In this document: piece after piece, positions 43,151 to 55,430 of the stretch
Layout: every line of letters starts with the position of its first letter
Numbering within the stretch: position 1 is the first letter of the stretch
Assembly: GCA_003024175.1 (NCBI GenBank)
Contig: MDYQ01000003.1
Coordinates: forward strand, 186,001-250,000
DNA: 64,000 bases
Direction of reading: 5' to 3'
Source of the DNA: Planoprotostelium fungivorum
Taxonomy: Eukaryota > Evosea > Variosea > Cavosteliida > Cavosteliaceae
Notes under the pieces: generated by a model
The model's database searches: none
What the model was told of the DNA's origin: nothing
The model's input: only the letters and a program-made list of their open reading frames with translations
Program-made: the position numbers and the translations under genes

Positions 43151-43898
43151 ATGGCCTCTACGGATCTGCTTCCCTTCATGAACCCCAACACAAAGGTTGT
43201 ATCCCTCCCCAGGATGGTAGGTATGGACGAGCCTGAGGTCTCCCATATCACATACACCGACTACCGAAGAAGTCCTCAAGAAGAGCCCATCATCGTTCGC
43301 ATTCCCTCCATCGTCATCAAGGTATAGACACGCACCGCGGCGATAGAACATGCGGTCCCTGACCCACGCGTAGAATGTGGTGAACACCCAAACATTCGAG
43401 ATGAAGGAGTCTATGCTGCCCCTACAGAGAAGAGCGAAGGCAAAGAGCAAGTGTTTCAACCACAACTGCCTGCTGTGCACCTTCGGCGTAGCGCACTTTT
43501 TGAATCGACTCGACGGGGACATCAACTGGAGAAAACCTGGAAGGTAATGACCTCAAAGACTCCTCCTCATTTATTGATCCTCTCTTAGAAGAGAGATCGC
43601 CATCGCAATCATGAGCCTTCTGGAGGTGACTCAACGGTTGGAGTGGTACAGTCTCAAGACAGACATATACCCCGCTTTAGAGGCCCACCTCCACCTCTTC
43701 CAGATGAACTTGTCCGAGAGAAGCCCTCAGAGGCAGATCCACGACAGCATGGCACACAACAAGAAGGTAATGCACCGAACATGTCACGAAGAGGGACTGA
43801 CTCCGAGACAGTATTTCATTTCAGGAAAAGAAACTGTACAGAGAAATGGACTATGGAGGTTGTCTAAAGAATATCGAACCTTTTTGGAGAAACTGTAA
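43151..43898 (+). CDS. Winged-helix/CxxC protein B (paralogue of 7507-8166)
   Basis: Four exons from the ATG at 43151, with introns at 43322-43371, 43543-43588 and 43769-43813. The N-terminus (MASTDLLPFMNP) differs from copy A. A Cys cluster (CFNHNCLLC) is followed by DINWRKPGR, then REIAIAIMSLLE, EWYSLKTDIYPALEAHLHL, NLSERSPQRQIHDSMAHNKK and NGLWRLSKEYRTFLEKL to the end. Every one of these blocks has a counterpart in copy A, which supports both gene models and the chosen 3' splice sites. The helix-helix-helix-hairpin order suggests a winged-helix DNA-binding domain. About 200 residues; no named family recognised. Convergent with the Josephin gene, 47 bp apart. Confidence 0.68.
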
Positions 43899-43945
43899 GA
43901 ATAAAATGTATCATAATGGAATCAAAACTTTTATATCTCTTCTCA

Positions 43946-44758
43946 TCACGATGAGGGTGTCTCTGTTGGTCGATATCCAGTTGGACACACTTTGGTATCG
44001 ATGATGATGAGGATCTCGGCGTTCTTCTCTTGTCCTATCTTTGACAGGTGATTCACCAACTGTAAAGACCTTCAGATCGTCGTGTGAATCGAGAGGAGGT
44101 ACATCACCTCTTCTTCGTCTTTGAATGTCGCAGGGTAAGAGAGAGAAGAGTCCAAGTTCACCCACAACCCCTGAATTCGTCAGGTTTCATCGTCATTGTC
44201 ATCTTCTATGATGAAGGTCACCTGAACTTTTCGAATGGTAAACCAATGTTTCGTCGTGAACATTCCAAAGAGGTGATGTGTGGAGGAATTGATCAACAGG
44301 CCCATGATGTTGTCGAAGTCGATGGTTGATGGACTCTTTCTGCGATCGAACCAGATCGTGTCTAATCCTTTCGATTTGATGGCAGAGAAGATGACATTGG
44401 CATCGTAGTTGCCTGTACCCCTGGGAGAAGATAAACTGGATGATGATCATAGAATCGATATACTCACAGAGGACTCTTGTGAGGATTTCGAAAATGGGAT
44501 ACGACAGATCCAAACGTCTAAACAGTCAGAGAATATAATGGAGAACGAACTCACGGATTGATTTCCACGATGATTAGGAATTTCGTCAGCCATGTGATTG
44601 GCTATCTTATCTAAATCTCTTTTTGTCCATTCTTCTGTTTGAAACTGACAACATCAGATGGCATAGCCAGAAACTCTCACCATGTTATTCAAGGCATGGA
44701 GAGCACAGAACTGTAACGACTGTCGTTCATGGTATATGTTTATCGCTCCTTCCTTCAT
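43946..44758 (-). CDS. JOSD2: Josephin-domain deubiquitinase (JOSD1/2 type)
   Basis: It starts MKEGAINIYHERQSLQFCALHALNNM at 44758 (written here as two parts: an eight-residue lead and the catalytic block HERQSLQFCALHALNN). The Cys of FCALHALNN is the nucleophile. After introns come EEWTKRDLDKIANHMADEI and GNYDANVIFSAIKSKGLD. The domain continues WFDRRK and KHWFTIRKV with the catalytic His, then NLDSSLLPCDI and a closing strand NAEILIII. It ends PTETPSS at 43946. No UIM motifs or polyQ follow, so it is a short Josephin like JOSD2, not ataxin-3. It removes ubiquitin; membrane or endocytic roles are known for animal members. Confidence 0.88.
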
Positions 44759-44804
44759 CGTGTGTTGTCGATCTGATGAATTTATTCTACATAGCAAATA
44801 TATA

Positions 44805-44940
44805 TTGTCCAGCGGGGTCGTTTTCAAACCATTTAAAATTAGTACACAAAAACACGGTTGATATCGTGCCTGTTGCTATTAGCAACTCGGTTTGTTAACG
44901 TGAAAAATTTAAAGGTTATGAAAACGAACCCGCTGGACAA
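44805..44940. mobile_element. 136-bp palindromic MITE with TA target-site duplication
   Basis: The ends are inverted repeats of about 36 bp with a few mismatches: the left end starts TTGTCCAGCGGGGTCGTTTT and the right end reads AAAACGAACCCGCTGGACAA. Both sides are flanked by TA (44803-44804 and 44941-44942). The middle also folds back (GTTGCTATTAGCAAC), so the whole element is one long imperfect palindrome with no coding capacity. TA duplication and this structure fit a non-autonomous Tc1/mariner-type element. It lies in the gap between the Josephin and decayed NmrA genes. Confidence 0.82.
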
Positions 44941-45244
44941 TATTAGCCACATTTTCAAATACGATCATCATTCGTGAGCTCTCGATCTCAATTGGTACGA
45001 ATTCGGTATGGCGTCTGTCACAATCCAGCACGTTTAGACATTCAGCCTCCACCCAATCACTGGTTTAAACACCAGCCACGACACCAGCTGCCTCTTCACA
45101 CCGAGAGATAGCAAGATAAGCGTTGGATGATGGACTGTTGTTGCACCTGCTAAAGATCCCGAAGTCCAACCGGCGATGGTGAACTGAGCCAGCCTACACC
45201 CTCAATTCAACAGCAACACACATAACAAAGACAGAACAACAAGA

Positions 45245-45830
45245 ATGGTAAAGATAATCGTAGTCATCGGTGCCACCGGAACCCAAGGAAGTTCAGTCAT
45301 CCACCTGTTGGGCGATGCCGAGTGGAATATCAGGGCCTCACGAGAGACAGAGAAACCCGCCGCCACTCTGAGAGAGGAATCGAAGTGGTTAAGGCTTCCA
45401 TCCAAAGCTATGAGGAGCCTCTGGCCGCCTTCCAAGGCTGTTACACCGTCTTCGCCGTCACGACTTCTGGAGCATCAGAGTGAGCCATCTTCACGATGTT
45501 GACACCCAATGGTCTCACTGCCATCATTCCCCCAGTACCTTCAGACACGAAGCTGTCCATCATCAACACCGCCGCATAGACTATGAAAAATTTGTGAGTT
45601 CTCACGCGATCGTTCGTTCCCTTGTGGAACAGGTCAGAGCGACTCTCAAGATAGGAGAGTCTGCGTTTGGGAAGCGCATCTTGGCTTGCAGAGCTGACGC
45701 TGGTCGAGATGGTGGAGGCCTGGATTCATAAGGGAAGGAAGGTGGTTGACGGGAGAGGAGCTGTGGGAGATGATGCCTGAATAGCCTGAGGAGACGTACA
45801 GATGGATTTCGTGGATAATTGAAATAAAAC
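45245..45830 (+). pseudogene. Decayed NmrA-like (NAD(P)-binding) gene
   Basis: It opens MVKIIVVIGATGTQGSSVIHLL, the GxxGxxG Rossmann start of NmrA-like proteins, then GDAEWNIRA. The expected next strand, GIEVVKASIQSYEEPLAAF, follows in another frame at about 45370-45430 with no intron signals in between, which suggests a 2-base loss around 45368. QGCYTVFAVTTSGAS comes next. Beyond 45480 the middle of the family is missing, and only a piece like ELTLVEMVEAWIHKG (about 45680-45730) recalls the C-terminus. It was probably a stress- or redox-sensing reductase-like protein. A sequencing error could explain the shift but not the missing middle. Confidence 0.45.
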
Positions 45831-46022
45831 AACTGAATAGCGAAGTGCATCTCATGATGATCTTGTGTTGATGCCCACAGAAGCGGTACGTAAGTAAGCG
45901 TCGTACCGGACTCCAAGAAATTTCATCAAAGAATCTGACTGACACGGCTAAGAGCCCAAAGCCACGTAGAAGAGGACACCCACGGAAGGAATTCATAACT
46001 TCACACACGAACACGAACAAAC

Positions 46023-46561
46023 ATGTCTGGAATCACCCAAAAGATCAAAGAGAGGCTCCACATGGGACAGGTGCACTTCATCTTGACTTCATCGACTGAG
46101 GTGAACTCAGCAACAAGACGACAAAGACGACGGAGAATCGAGGCTGCCCGTCTTAGGAGAAGGTCAATCCACCGGTACGTACGGAGCTCAAGACGTCCAA
46201 TCCGTTCAACAGCAGCTGCAGAGAGACCAACAGCAACTCCTTCGCGATCAGTTGCAGCTCAAGGCAGACCGAGAGGAGTTGGAGATACAGAGAGGAGGAC
46301 AGTCTTTCCAAGGTCAGGCTCAGACGTTCCAGCAGACACCCACTTCCTACGATAAGAACCCCACACCCGAATCGTTCAAAGTCTTCGACCAACAGGTAAC
46401 AGAGGAGTGACGATGTCTTCTCATCATCACAGGGGCGCATGCAAGTGGGCTCATCTCTCGAAGATCTGCACCCCGCAGGACAGTCATCTTCCACCGGAAG
46501 GTCATCTCAGATGGCAGCACAGTCTTACGGCTCAGCTTACACATACAGAAACAACATCTGA
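46023..46561 (+). CDS. Small hydrophilic Gln-rich protein (LEA/hydrophilin-like)
   Basis: It starts MSGITQKIKERLHMGQ at 46023, an amphipathic basic helix, followed by a short intron (from 46071). The second exon reads, in the frame that reaches the last exon, VQSVQQQLQRDQQQLLRDQL, then LQLKADREELEIQRGGQSF, a strongly charged Gln-rich coiled-coil stretch. A last exon after 46398-46432 gives GRMQVGSSLEDLHPAGQSSS and ends YGSAYTYRNNI at 46561. There is no hydrophobic core, Cys or membrane segment. The composition is that of desiccation- or stress-related hydrophilic proteins. The 3' splice site of intron 1 is uncertain, because several AG positions fit. Confidence 0.55.
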
Positions 46562-46605
46562 AACCCTCCTCTGTCCATAATAAAATAAATCATTCACCAA
46601 CTTAT

Positions 46606-47588
<983 letters not shown>

Positions 47589-48030
47589 GCCTGGATGCTG
47601 CCGTGATATGATGTGGTCCGAGAAATGTATTTTTTTTAAAATAAAACGAACGACATTTCACTCCATAAGCATAGAAACTCAGGTGCTCACTTTCTCTACC
47701 TCTGGATAAATGAATCATAAATACAATCTTCAACATCAGACTGTATGCCTCAGACATCTATCATTCTAATGGGTATTTAGGTGTGCACAATACTCGATTT
47801 GGTTTGGCCACACCCGCAGCGAGATCTCACTTCTGTGTCCACACGACAAATCGAAATTGAATGTCAAAAAAAACGAAAATTGGCGATATTTATCTGTGTG
47901 GTCTACAACTATGATTCCTCCACCTCCAGACACAACCGAGATCTGGACATACACCCTCTACTCTCCATTTGTGATAGGTTTGATATCAGATCTTCATTCC
48001 TGTACATTTATACGACTACAGCTTCCAATC
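47589..48030. other. Divergent promoter region between Rab2 and the SMP/C2 gene
   Basis: It holds no supported exon. There is a T/A tract at 47629-47643. The plus-strand frames here are short and unrecognised. Both flanking start codons face outwards. Confidence 0.45.
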
Positions 48031-50504
48031 ATGAAGAAGTTCTTTGGAGGATCTTCCAAAGACGATCAGAAGGGTGATAAGCATGAGGTGATTCATTTAT
48101 TATTGTGAAATTGAAATTGAGCACCTTCAGTCGGATGAGGGCAAGATTCCAGAAGACAAGAGAAGTTCTACAAGAAAATTATCGACTTCGTCAAAGACCA
48201 ATGCAGCCGAGGAATTCACTGAGGAAGAGCAGAAGGTGATTTCACATCAGACGTCATCATGCCTCCCTCTGAAACGGGAGTAGATCCAAGAGAAGATCAT
48301 CCGAAAGATGGACCGAAAGGAGAGACGTCGACCACTGGCCCATCCCGTATGCCATTTTAAAATCCTCCCCATCATCTCATCTTCTACAGACTGAGTTCCC
48401 CATCGAGATCGGAGCCGAATCAGCCGCTTACGTCCACTACGCCCTCTCCCATCTCGACAAACATTACAACCTCCTCGTTGGAATGTCTTTCGCTTACGCG
48501 ATCGCCTACCTCGGCTGGACTCACTGGTCTTGGATGGTCATCGTCATGCTCTTTGTCATCTTGCGAGAGTTTAGAAAGTACAGAAAGGATTCTCACAAAT
48601 TGAGAAGAAGAATCGAGCTGAGACACCAAGATGCCCTGGTGAGACACTCTTCCTCTGAATTCCTGACCGCTCGTTGTAGATCACCACTCGTGCGGAAGGA
48701 AGTCTCTGGCTGAACGATTTCCTTCACAGAATGCTTCCCATGATCAAAAAGACACTGACAGACACATCCATGCAGTCCATCAAGCAGAACATCGAGAACT
48801 ACATGACCAACTCGAAACCCCCCGGACTGGTGAGTCCCAACTGTTTGAGACGCAGCTGATGGTGGTAGGACACGATCGAAGTCACAGAGATTGAGTTTGG
48901 AGAGGCGACACCAAGGTTATTGGAGACTGTCACATTCAACTTGGCCACTGATTTCGTGAGTGGAAGAGAGGAAGGGTAAGAGTGACTCGTTACAGCAAAC
49001 GGAGTTTGATCTGAGCTACGAATCGAACTTTAAGATGTCGCTGGTCATCAAGTTGGGAAGTAAGTTGATGAGTGTTCCCTTCCCCATTCAGATCAAGAAC
49101 ATCAAGTTGATCGGAAGAGTGAGTCTCTTTTATTTCATTTTATTTCTCCTCCTCCCCTCTGATTCCATTTCAGATGAGACTGACCATCACCTTCTGTGAC
49201 AAGATGCCCTTCTTAGAGGTGATTCACCATCCACACTTCCATCTCCTCTCGATCTGATTCAATCTAACGAGAATAGGTGGTGACCATCGCCTTCAAATCT
49301 CCACCACAGATCGACATGGACATCAAACCCCTCGGAGGCATCGACATCATGGACATCAACTCCCTCAAGCTCATGCTGACTCAGACCATTCAGAACGTTC
49401 TCATCGGTCTACTCGTCCTGCCAGAGAGGCTCGTCGTCCAATTGCAGGGAGAGAAGAGAGAGGTGAAGGTCACAGAGATGACTCGTCTGACGTTAGATTA
49501 GATGAAGAAGGAAACACCGACGGCCTTGGGTGGTAGCACCCATTCTGAACCTTCGAAACTCAGCTTGGCCGGAACGGTGCACACTCTCGGAAAGGTCCGT
49601 TGTAGTCTTCCGAATTCCGACCACATTCCGACTGACGCGTTGTAGATGACCAACTTCATCACGAACACGAAGGACAAGGCGGCTTTGGCCAAATGCAACG
49701 GAACGATCCACTTGAAGATCCACAAGGGTGTCAACTTGCCTGCCGCCGATTCAAACGGCCTCTCTGACCCTTATCTGGTGGCCACCATTGGTGAGCTGAA
49801 GGTTAAGGTGAGAGGGAGAGAGAAGGAGGAAGCTGAGAGAGTGTCAGACGAAGAACAAGAAGAAGACACTGGACCCCGTGTGGGAGGAAGAGCTACACGT
49901 GAAGGCTGCTCTCTTCGAGGGGGCGACTCTTGACTTTGAGATCTTCGATTGGAACCAATTCGACAGTGAGAGACTCTTCACTCTCTTCTATGTAGACTCT
50001 ATCTATCTATAGACATACTCTCTCTATAGACTCCCTCTATCTATCTATAGACACACTCTATATATACTCTCTATAGACACACTCTATATATACTCTCTAT
50101 AGACACACTCTATATATACTCTCTCTTCGTAGAGAGAGAGAAAAATAGAAGGAGAGAGGAGCTGAAGGGAGATAGATCACACATCGTTGGGTGTAGCACA
50201 GTTAGATCTGACACCCTACCTCACGAGAGACAACGTGAACCACCCCCACGAGATCACACTCCCCCTTACCCTGAGAGACATGATGGCCAAGGACAACATC
50301 GATAGAGGAACCATCTACCTTGCCGTCGTCATTCAGCCTGATCCCTTCGCAGACATTCCAATGAAGAGCAAGGAAGTCAACGCCCCCACCCTGGAAGTGA
50401 CAGGAGCAGACGGTGAAGAGGGCCCAGGGGATCCCAGGGCTCTGGGAAACAACAAATCGAGGAGCTTCCGAGAGAGGCTGGGACTGAAGAAGCAGAAAGA
50501 TTGA
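48031..50504 (+). CDS. Extended-synaptotagmin/tricalbin-like lipid-transfer protein (SMP + C2)
   Basis: It starts MKKFFGGSSKDDQKG at 48031. After charged leader exons come a hydrophobic hairpin (NLLVGMSFAYAIAYLGWTHW, then MVIVMLFVILREF) that would anchor it in the ER. The SMP domain follows: SLWLNDFLHRMLPMIKKTL, QNIENYM, IEVTEIEFGEATPRLLE, and KLMLTQTIQNVLIGLLVLPERL. A linker exon (MKKETPTALGG) leads to a C2 domain: TIHLKIHKGVNLPAADSNGL, SDPYLVATIGE, LDPVWEEELHV and LDFEIFDWNQFD, with the calcium-binding Asp residues present. The tail ends RLGLKKQKD at 50504. One C2 is clear; animal E-Syts have more. It likely tethers ER to plasma membrane. The intron 49595-49645 contains two half copies of the shared motif. 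Confidence 0.88.
50014..50124. repeat. 26-bp minisatellite in an intron of the SMP/C2 gene
   Basis: The unit ACTCTATATATACTCTCTAT plus AGACAC (26 bp) recurs about three times, preceded by degenerate CTATCTATAGAC copies. It lies in an intron of about 220 bp, several times the typical intron length in this window, so the expansion accounts for the size. Confidence 0.85.
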
Positions 50505-50529
50505 AAGACAAAATTCATTCTAAAGTGGA

Positions 50530-51445
50530 TTATAACAGGGTGCACTTTCCCTTCTTCTTTTCGGTCTTTGTTCCGATGGGGCGTATATCGTAGGCGGAGA
50601 TGATTCGTCTCGTTAGCGTCGTGAATGCATCATCGATGTTCGTGTTGTTCTTGGCGGAGGTTTCGAACCAGGGACACTTCCACTTTGAACTCGTCTCCTT
50701 TCCTTGAGCCTGTGAGATGACTCTCTGTCCCTCCAGATCGCACTTGTTCCCCAACATGATCATGGCGGCCTCATTCGAATCAGATGGTGATGTGAGGGAG
50801 ATGTTCACCTTTTCTTCTCCCTTGATGTCCACGATCTGTCTTCGTATCTCTTCGAGGTCGTGAAACGAACCCTCTGAGGTGATGGAATAAATGAGGACGA
50901 ACCCTTGTCCGTTCTGTGTTGACATGTTCAGCGCATGTTCTCGCGCGTGGGAAGCTGATGATCCCCGAAGAGGCTCACCTTTATGTATAAATCTCGCATG
51001 GCGGTGAAATGCTCCGTTCCTGTGAGATGGATCAGTGAATGGATGACAGGATGGGAATGGATGAGACGAACCTGCGGTGTCGAGGACTTCTAATAGATAT
51101 TGTGTTCCATCTAACTCCATCATCTTTCTGTAGCTGTCCTCGATGGCTATCATTTACATCAGAAATGCTCACCGAGAAAAGTGGGAATCAACTCACTTGG
51201 ATCATACTGTCGAACAGTTAGAAGTGAATTAAGAGGGAAAATAGATGTTTCGGAATGTATATGTGGGTTTCAATGGACGGAGGAAATAGAACGAAAAAGT
51301 ACACACCCGTTCTACCCAGATTCCATTGCAAAATCGTACTGTAATTGCACTCTATGAAAATGTCAATAAGCAGATTAAGACGATGTGAACGATTCACTTT
51401 TCCAACGGCACCAGCGCCGAGAGCTGTGATCTTAAGCGTCGTCAT
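50530..51445 (-). CDS. Ras/Rap-family small GTPase
   Basis: It starts MTTLKITALGAGAVGK at 51445: the P-loop has GAGAVGKSAIT, with Ala in place of the second Gly of GAGGVGKS. After an intron follow RFCNGIWVER, then the effector-side EDSYRKMMELDG and LLEVLDTAG (G3). GFVLIYSITSEGSFHDLEE, MLGNKCDLEGQR (G4) and WFETSAKNNTNIDDAF (G5) complete the fold. The C-terminus KKKGKCTLL is a CaaX box ending in Leu with a polybasic stretch, as in Rap1 (geranylgeranyl type), at 50530. One internal stretch (EPLRGSSASHAREHAL) looks like retained intron and marks a splice I did not place exactly. Confidence 0.88.
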
Positions 51446-52122
51446 TATTCAGTCTGAAGAAACCGATGCGCTATGTAATCTGAATGTATTTCTGTCGCTG
51501 ATGCAAGCTCGTATCTTATCGGAGATCAACGACTTCTCTCCTTGAGTTTGAACAGAGTAGCGATCAGGATGTCTACCTTCGAAGGCAGTTTTCTCTCTCC
51601 TCCACCCGCTTCTTTCTTTCCTCTGTCGACACTTTTTCCGTCGACAGCACTTGACACACCATCACTAAAGCCTTGGACCTCTATTAATTATTACGAGCGA
51701 TATAAACCCTTCACACGATGAACTCAAGATGAATCTTCCTTGTGTCCCACTTTTCCTGTGGCTCTTGATGAGAGAGGAGTGCATGTGGTGTGACGTTAGA
51801 CAAAAATATAAATATATAATTTCCTGTTCTGTGGACCGCTACTATAACCCCCACGAACAACACAGTCTCACATCTCTAACTGAATGATACAGAGGCATCC
51901 TCACCCTACACCTGATCGACGACAACGACAACAATTGCTGCTCTGTGAATACCGGAAGCAGGCACGGATCTATTGGGAATCGTAAGAGGGAACGCCAGGG
52001 TCGTACTCCAGTCGCTTGGCTGCCGACTGAGCCGGCAGGAAGAGAGCAGTACCCCTCGGTAATTGTACGCTATCTACAACGGTCGGAACAGCCCCCGTCA
52101 CAATATTTCCAAACGCAGCATC
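51446..52122. other. Divergent promoter region of the Ras/Rap and acid-phosphatase genes
   Basis: No supported coding exon. An AT-rich AATATAAATATATAATTTC stretch at 51806-51824 may be a TATA region for the acid phosphatase, whose ATG lies 300 bp downstream. A half copy of the intron motif (ATCTACAACGG, 52072-52082) lies in this leader, so a 5' UTR intron is possible. Confidence 0.45.
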
Positions 52123-53702
52123 ATGAACAAGGCGGTCCTTTTGTTCTGCCTGCTTCAAGTCCTCCTCAGGTGAGAGTTTGAACTTCATGTGACACCTGAT
52201 GTGTTCCAGTGCGGCTGATGACCACTACTGCCAGAGTACTCTACCCGTGTTCACTCCTACCCCTGGTTACAGACTCGAATTTGTTCAGAGTGAGTTGTCA
52301 AATCCAATCTTGAATCGCATCATGTTGATATGGAGATCAGCCGTCACACGTCACGGAGCCAGAACACCCATCTACTTGGTACCACCCGTAGAGCAACCTC
52401 TGGTTGAATGGAACTGCAAACTCCACGAGTTGGTGAAGCCATCTCAGCAGGATCACTCTGTTCGCTACGACACAACGAAGAGACTCTTCAGAAAAGTTTA
52501 CAGAGATGGAGTTGAGACACTGAAAGGAAACTGCAACTTCGGTGTGTCATCTCATTTTCATCATCTTCTATCGATCTGATCATCGACAGGTCAACTGACA
52601 GACGTGGGTTATTCCCAGCACCTCGAATTAGGCCAAGCCCTCAGAAAAGTCTACGCCGACGGATTCAATTTGTTCGGCCCTCAGCCCAAACTGTCTCAGG
52701 TGAAGCGACGTCCCATGCAGACCCGTAACAAAATCAGATCCGCGTGAGATCGACCGACGTCTACCGTACCCTCCAATCGGCCCAGGCCGGTCTGACTGGT
52801 ATGTTCCCCGAGCACACCAGCATCCGAGGGTGAGCCCCTCACCTGTACAATTGTCTCATCTACAACAGTGTAGAGACACTCCTCGTAGAGACCACGGACA
52901 ACTCATTAGAAGACATGACACCCAACAGTGCCGTGTGCCCTCCTCTGCAGACCGAGATGAACAGATTACACGCTTCGAAGGAGTGGACGGACCAGCAAGA
53001 GAAGACACGTAACCTCACAGAGACCCTTCAGAAGGCGTTCGGAGTGTCCACCCTCCCCCCCTGGGACGGTGAGTCGTCACGATTGTACGGGTTTGACTGG
53101 ATTTAGGGTTGTACGACATCTACCAGCTGAGAAGGTGCGCCAACCTGCCCGTGCCGAAGGAAATCACAGAAGATCTCTTTCAGCAGATCCGACTGGCAGC
53201 AGAGTGGGAGGTGAATGTCACTGCTTACGATCCCGCCGTGGGCCGCTACGGGTAAGAAATGTCGACCATCGGATGTCGACGGCTGACGTGACTGCAGGAT
53301 GGGTACGTTCCTCAATCTGATCAAGGAGAACATCCAGAACTACGTCAAGAACGGTACGAGTGAGGTGAAGTACCTCCTCTACAGTGGACACGATTCAACG
53401 GTGGCTCCCCTCTTGGGTCTACTCAACATCTATGACGGTCTGTGGCCTCCTTTCAGAGCGTACGTCAATTTTGAATTGTACTCCAGAGGTGATGATGTGA
53501 GACGCGATGCAGAGGAACTGATGAGAGCTCAGACGGAGAGCACTTCGTTCAAGTCAAGTACAATGGAAAGGAGATGAAATTGCCCGCGTGTGAGAAGGTC
53601 ATGTGCCCCGTCAAGACGGTTCTGGCCTTCTTCCAAGAGAGAGTCGTCACCCCTCAGCAGTGCGGACGCGTGCAACCCGCCGTCTACGCCAGAAGAGCGT
53701 AA
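52123..53702 (+). CDS. Secreted/lysosomal histidine acid phosphatase
   Basis: It starts MNKAVLLFCLLQVLLS at 52123, a signal peptide, with a first intron right behind it. The active site AVTRHGARTPIYL has the phospho-accepting His in RHGxRxP. Then follow GQLTDVGYSQHLELGQALRK, RVRSTDVYRTLQSAQAGLTG and LYDIYQLRRCANLPVP. YLLYSGHDSTVAPLLGLL carries the HD proton donor. Several Asn-x-Thr glycosylation sites and paired Cys occur near the end, which reads YARRA at 53702. Seven or more introns; the one at about 52830-52872 carries ATCTACAACAGTGTAG at its 3' end. The family hydrolyses phosphomonoesters in lysosomes or outside the cell. Confidence 0.9.
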
Positions 53703-53827
53703 TAGATTCAATTTGTTCAACACTTGACATATCGTGTCACGATGTCCATGCTCGGAGTCCGATGTTGATGATGATCATCTGCATCACACGATGTCATTAT
53801 GAGAAAGATCCATTCAATTTATCCTCT

Positions 53828-55120
<1,293 letters not shown>

Positions 55121-55430
55121 GCTTGTGTGATTGCGCGATCTGTTCGTATGTTTGTCTTTCGAAAAAAAAGACAATCTTTGGTTCATTCATTTGAGCAGTT
55201 CTACACTGCTGTCGACCTCTTTCCACTCTGAACAGACATTCGATGTCACAACATGCAATCCTCCTTCATCTCTTTGTTAGGTGTTCGAGTCAAACGGTAC
55301 AGAAAATCAGAATCAAAAACTTCACTAACTACAACGATTCAAATGTTTTCCCGCCAAAGTTCATTTGAAAATTTGATCGGCGGTAAAATCAACCGTTTCC
55401 ATCAAGAGATCGAGAAGACACATAGCCACC

